DNA of 25,728 nt from NCBI GenBank assembly GCA_904394975.1, contig CAJFNQ010000024.1, positions 1-25,728 on the forward strand, in the 5' to 3' direction. Positions within the stretch are counted from its first letter, which is position 1. Each line of letters begins with the position of its first letter. This DNA comes from Metaruminococcus_A gallistercoris (lineage in GTDB: Bacteria; Bacillota; Clostridia; Oscillospirales; Ruminococcaceae). The notes beneath the pieces are model-generated. The model made no database searches. It had not been told where the DNA came from and saw only the letters and a program-made list of their open reading frames with translations. This document shows positions 22,288 to 25,728 of this stretch, piece by piece. A program made the translations under genes and the position numbers.

Positions 22288-23498
22288 TCAAAACCTTTCG
22301 CATTCCTCTTTTACAATCTCTACATACCGCTTGACCTTGCCGAGGTCGTGGTGGATGGTATATACATCCCTTTGGGTGAATTCAAGAGCGCAGCCTTTTG
22401 CCGCTTTGAGCGTTTTGCGGATGTGACCGCGCAGCGCTTCTTCGTCCAGCCGTTCCCCAACGCCCAAAAAGTTGGGGCTGGGTTTGCGGTGGTAGACGAT
22501 TTTTCGGTTTCTTAACTGTTCACCCATGTACTCTTCGTTGCACCAGGGGGAGATGGAAACCTTTCGCAGATTCTCCACCTTGCTCAGACAGCTTTCCCAA
22601 ATGGGGTCGACGGCTTCGCAGCATCCGTAAGAAAGCAGGCCAAACCGGCTGAACACCTTCTGGTAATAGGGGAAAATAAAGGTTTCAAACATTTCCGGTG
22701 AAATGCCCGCTGTTTCCTGAGAATCCATAAATCCCCAAATTTGGCTGGTTTTCTTAATATCCTGATTGGGGAGGTCGTTTGTAAAACAGTAGGTCCCCTG
22801 CCCGAGCGGTTCGCTTGAAACGGTGGGAAGAAGAACGCCTTGTTCTTCCAGAAGGTCATAGTAGCGGCAATAGTCGTCTGCCAGCTGTTTCATCATCTCA
22901 TGGAATCGCTCCGGTTGATCATACATGGAAAGATACATGTCTTCCATGCTCATAATGTGTACAATGTTCTGGGTGAGCACGGCATAATTCGCCTGTCCGA
23001 CAATCCGCCCCGGTAGAATGCCGTCTAACGCTTCGTTGATCTCATCCACTCGTTTTTTCGCTTCCTCCTTTGGGGAAACACCCATGGAGGAGGGTTTGAG
23101 TTTTTCAAAGTCGGTTTCCAAGTTGGAGATGACCGGGACAAAATGGTGCCCAAGCCCCTCGGTGGTCTCTATTTGTACATCAATGTCAAATGGCTTGAAA
23201 AACGAATTGTAGGTAACAGGGATAAAGTCCCGCACGACGGTATCGTCCCCGAAATAATCGTGATTGATAAGGTTGCACAAAAGCAGATATTCCCAGCGCC
23301 GGCCTTCTTCGGTGGTGCACCGCATGAGCTGCGGTACCGCCTCTTCTACAAAAGTTGCGGTTTCCACAGTGACCAGCGGCTTTACCCGTACACCGTCGTT
23401 TAAGTCGGTCCACGCTTTTTTCAGCGCTCCGGACTGTTTGCAACTTCCTGCTGCCGTTTTGCGAGGTCTCGTACCCTTATTTGGTCATTTCGTTCCAT
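22288..23498 (-). pseudogene. URO-D-superfamily gene with a 1-nt frameshift near the start
   Basis: Part of the uroporphyrinogen decarboxylase superfamily (HemE, MtaA-like methyltransferases); the function of this subgroup is not known. The natural start is the ATG at 23498, behind GGGAGATG; its frame gives MERNDQIRVRDLAKRQQEVANSPE and then meets a stop at 23421-23423. The next frame continues at once with ALKKAWTDLNDGVRVKPLVTVE and stays open for the other 380 or so residues, with C-terminal marks of the fold (YGCCEAVDP, SISPWCN). One missing base near 23425 restores a protein of about 403 residues. A restart at the GTG at 23367 would lose the N-terminal segment. Divergent from an AraC gene that is also frameshifted, with operators between. 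Alternative: a sequencing or assembly error. Confidence 0.85.
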
Positions 23499-23521
23499 GA
23501 TATCATCTCCCTTTGCCGGAT

Positions 23522-23527
23522 ATTATA
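23522..23527 (-). promoter_or_regulatory. -10 element of the URO-D-family gene promoter
   Basis: The minus strand reads TATAAT with no good -35 at the right distance (TATCAA). The AraC-type operator lies about 27 nt upstream of it, as at promoters that need an activator. Confidence 0.6.
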
Positions 23528-23553
23528 GCGCTAAACTATGGGATTTGATATAC

Positions 23554-23587
23554 AAAATCATGCTTTAATGTTATAAAATCTTGCTTT
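23554..23587. promoter_or_regulatory. AraC-type operator: two direct half-sites 21 bp apart
   Basis: AAAATC-A-TGCTTT (23554-23566) and AAAATC-T-TGCTTT (23575-23587) match in 12 of 13 positions with a period of 21 bp, two helical turns. This is the usual layout for AraC-family dimers. For the minus-strand URO-D gene the operator covers about -39 to -72; for araC the second half-site overlaps the -35. Confidence 0.8.
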
Positions 23588-23608
23588 TTTTCATCCGAAA
23601 ATTATAAT
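23581..23608 (+). promoter_or_regulatory. araC promoter
   Basis: TTGCTT (23581-23586), a 16-bp spacer and TATAAT (23603-23608). The -35 lies within the second operator half-site, which suggests autoregulation. Confidence 0.6.
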
Positions 23609-23629
23609 GAGAATAAAGGGGGGAACGAA

Positions 23630-24476
23630 TTGGAACCTTCGTTTATGGAGTACAGCCTTTCCACACAGGAATTGGAAAGCGTCAATTTTTTTAAACGGCT
23701 GTATTTTGACCGGATTGGTTTTTTCGAATACGCTGTTTCGCACAGAGCTTCGCGTATCGCTCCGGAGTTCTTTATTGTCTTTCTCTGCGTGCAGGGAAAA
23801 GGCTGGCTTGAGCTGGACGGCAAACGCCACGCGGTTTCTCCAGGGGATGTTTTTTTCAGTTTCCCCGGCGTTGACCACTTTTACGGCGCAGATGACGATG
23901 ACCCTTGGTCGATTTACTGGGCGCATTTTCATACCGACGAGCCGGATTTTATCGAACTGATGCGGCAAAATGGAATCACTGTTTCAAACCCGCTGTTTCA
24001 CACGAGTCACCCGCAGGAACTCGCTGGATTGTTCCAAACCATTCTTTCCGGCATTTACGGCGCTTCGGAAAACGAGCTGCGGTACCGGCAGAGCGTGTTC
24101 AGCCAGCTTTTGTTTAAAGTCCTGCTGATGTCCTCCAGCCGTGAAGAAAAAAGCGCGTATGTGCGGCAGGCGCTGGAATTTGTTGAGAACAATCTGGCTC
24201 AGCCGCTTTCGCTTGATTTGGTCGCTGGTGCTCTGGGCGTTTCAAAGTATTATCTGAGCCATCTGTTTACAAATGAGACGGGGGATTTCGCTCAAGCAAT
24301 ATATTCTTGACCGGCGGCTTGGAAACGCCCGGTTTTTGCTGGAGTCCACCGGCAAAAGCGTGGGCGAGGTCGCGCGCCTTTGCGGTTATGAATCCGCGGC
24401 TTATTTTTCAAATGCGTTTAAAAAACACAGCGGCCGGTCGCCCGAACAGTACAAAAAACTGTTTTCTGCCGGGTGA
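23630..24476 (+). pseudogene. AraC-family regulator with a 1-nt frameshift in the DNA-binding domain
   Basis: The N-terminal half is a cupin-type sensing domain (about 40-110, PGDVFFSFPGVDHFY), then a helical linker, then the first HTH of the AraC domain (about 193-213, SLDLVAGALGVSKYYLSHLF). In the next residues the frame runs out (stop at 24308-24310), while the following frame continues with SLKQYILDRRLGNARFLL, the second HTH (SVGEVARLCGYESAAYFSNAFKKHSG) and the typical end RSPEQYKKLF. Removing one G from the five-G run at 24280-24284 gives a normal protein of 281 residues. The start is a TTG at 23630, behind AAAGGGGGG. As read, the product lacks the second HTH and should bind DNA poorly. 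A homopolymer sequencing error is possible. Confidence 0.88.
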
Positions 24477-24518
24477 AGGCCGCTGTGAGATGTCACGCGG
24501 CGAACGGTGACGCGCGCG

Positions 24519-25412
24519 TTAATGTTGTTCGGAAAGCGCTTGGAGCACCTCTTCTTTTGTAGGGATGGACGGTGCCGCTCCTTCTCTGGAGACTGCGATG
24601 GCGGATGCCATGGAAGCCATACGGAGGATTTCCGGCACTGGAAGCCCTTCGGTGAGCCCGGCGATGAAATAACCGGTAAAGGTGTCTCCGGCGGCGGTGG
24701 TGTCTACGACCGGCACGTTGAAGATGCCGTGTGAGAAACTTTGGGAAGCGTCGCGGTAACGGACCCCTTCACTGCCCAGTGTGAGGACTACCTTTGCTTT
24801 CGGGTATTTTTCCAGAATGCGGTCCAGCATTTCATCCGGGTCGGAACATCCGGCGATGGCAGCACCTTCCACCTCATTGATGAGAAAGACATCTACGGCG
24901 GAAAGGTCGCACTCCGCAAGGTTTTCATCAAACGGCGAGGGGTTCAAAACGATTTTCAGACCGCGTTCCCGCGCGGTTTTGATGATTTCCGGCAAAGAGC
25001 TGATCTCATTCTGCAGCAGGATATAATCCCCCTGTTCAAAGTAGCAGAGCACGTTTCCCGCAAAAATGGGGGTGATGGCCCGGTTGGAACCGGGGAAAAG
25101 GAAGATGCTGTTCTGCCCGTTGTCGTCCACCTGAATGATTGCCTGACCGTTTTCCACCTTCGCAGTCTCAATCAGGCTGACGTCGACCCCGTTTTCTTTT
25201 AAAAAGTCCTTGAGCGGACCGCCGTCTGTGCCGATAAGCCCTGCGTGATATACCTTTGCGCCGGCACGGGCGAGTGCTACCGACTGGTTTAACCCCTTGC
25301 CGCCGAAAAAGGTGTGCAGGCTGTGGGCGGTAATGGTCTCGCCCGGGCGGACAATGTTCGGCACCCGGTAGACTTTGTCAAAATTCATAGAACCGAAATT
25401 AATGATTTTCAC
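24519..25412 (-). CDS. rbsK: Ribokinase
   Basis: A PfkB-family sugar kinase of 297 residues that makes ribose 5-phosphate from ribose and ATP. Both signatures are present: FFGGKGLNQSVALARAGA (35-52) and DTTAAGDTFTGYF (237-249), with the catalytic base D243 and the anion hole AAGD. The N-terminal GSMNFDKVYRV has N10 and D12, expected for ribose binding. The start is a GTG at 25412, 9 nt after GAGGT. It converges on the broken araC gene; the gap has an inverted repeat (GTCAC/GTGAC, about 24495-24514) but no T-tail. Its own promoter lies upstream. Together with the nucleoside hydrolase it suggests nucleoside-ribose salvage. Confidence 0.92.
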   Translation of the reverse strand: MKIINFGSMNFDKVYRVPNIVRPGETITAHSLHTFFGGKGLNQSVALARAGAKVYHAGLIGTDGGPLKDFLKENGVDVSLIETAKVENGQAIIQVDDNGQNSIFLFPGSNRAITPIFAGNVLCYFEQGDYILLQNEISSLPEIIKTARERGLKIVLNPSPFDENLAECDLSAVDVFLINEVEGAAIAGCSDPDEMLDRILEKYPKAKVVLTLGSEGVRYRDASQSFSHGIFNVPVVDTTAAGDTFTGYFIAGLTEGLPVPEILRMASMASAIAVSREGAAPSIPTKEEVLQALSEQH

Positions 25413-25475
25413 GGTGTGTTACCTCGTTTATATGATGTGAATTTAATATTAGTGTAGCCCGTACTTATTGCTTTT

Positions 25476-25504
25476 AGCATAACACATCCTTTCTTTTTTG
25501 TAAA
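25476..25504 (-). promoter_or_regulatory. Ribokinase promoter
   Basis: The minus strand carries TTTACA (25499-25504), a 17-bp spacer and TATGCT (25476-25481). Confidence 0.6.
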
Positions 25505-25728
25505 TTATGGCTGGTTGAATTGAAAAAAATGGTATGTTACAATATTAATATTAATTTGAAAACCAAGATTTTATAAATGGTTACTACCCCTCATGGGGAG
25601 TTAATAAAATCCGCCCAAACGCTTGAAAACAAAGGATTTATCGCAATGTGTCCGCCTTATCTCTTTATACGATTTCACACAAGTTTACTCTTTTCCTCCA
25701 CACATCATAAGGGCAAAAGCAAGGGAAA
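25505..25728. other. AT-rich terminal stretch without a recognisable gene
   Basis: Clearly richer in A and T than the rest of the window, with AATATTAATATTAAT repeats near 25540 and a small CCCC/GGGG hairpin (25587-25598). No open frame of useful length or ribosome binding site is seen on either strand. It may be the edge of a mobile or foreign segment, or simply a long upstream region of a gene beyond the window. Confidence 0.4.

Noticed and set aside
24492..24514. GTCAC/GTGAC inverted repeat between araC and ribokinase as a terminator
   Set aside because: There is no T-run on either strand and the stem is only five base pairs, so it was not listed as a terminator.
1..25728. CRISPR arrays, insertion sequences, rRNA genes, prophage
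   Set aside because: No regularly spaced repeats, transposase, integrase or phage genes, or rRNA sequence were seen on either strand.

Overview
The window looks like a chromosomal segment of a low-GC-lineage Firmicute of the class Clostridia, probably near the Ruminococcaceae/Oscillospiraceae. This rests on strong AGGAGG-type ribosome binding sites, canonical TTGACA/TATAAT promoters, compact intrinsic terminators, pheS-pheT, an IreB-family protein, the GCCYG variant of Lgt, and a CsoR/CopA copper locus. The DNA is moderately GC-rich except for the last ~220 bases. Most of the window is ordinary chromosome. I see no prophage, CRISPR array or insertion sequence.

Layout. (1) 1-3092, minus strand: copper homeostasis. 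A CopA P-type ATPase carries a CopZ-like metal-binding domain at its C-terminus, followed by csoR; a near-consensus promoter and a CsoR-type operator precede it. (2) 3093-3592: gene-free DNA holding a decayed second copy of the 3' end and terminator of the next gene. (3) 3593-6257, minus strand: a three-gene operon of a two-TM protein, an AcpS-NnrD fusion and a small membrane-anchored protein. The acpS part contains a perfect terminator-like hairpin. (4) 6268-9928, plus strand: pheS-pheT behind a leader with an attenuator-like hairpin. (5) 9938-13044, plus strand: ireB, a DUF4190-like membrane protein, lgt, tRNA-Arg(ACG), a DtxR/MntR-family regulator and an unrecognised helical protein. (6) 13054-18265, minus strand: aldo/keto reductase, GH36 alpha-galactosidase, then a marR-MATE efflux operon. 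(7) 18351-21063, plus strand: a large unrecognised protein that may be an alpha/alpha-toroid enzyme, and a hotdog thioesterase. (8) 21188-25504: nucleoside hydrolase, a URO-D-family gene and its divergent AraC regulator (each broken by one 1-nt frameshift), and ribokinase. (9) 25505-25728: AT-rich DNA of unknown origin.

How the genes work together. CsoR should release the copA promoter when Cu(I) is present. The internal ribosome binding site in copA could also give a free CopZ-like chaperone. The nucleoside hydrolase and ribokinase form a plausible ribose-salvage pair (nucleoside to base plus ribose, then ribose 5-phosphate) flanking the broken araC/URO-D pair. The alpha-galactosidase and aldo/keto reductase may be co-transcribed. 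marR-MATE looks like a self-regulated efflux unit.

The most interesting observations are the copA/copZ fusion that keeps an internal ribosome binding site, the terminator-like hairpin inside acpS, the AcpS-NnrD fusion without an NnrE domain, the paired frameshifts with a well-preserved 21-bp-phased operator, and the orphan toroid-like enzyme. None of these is shown here to be a wholly new system.
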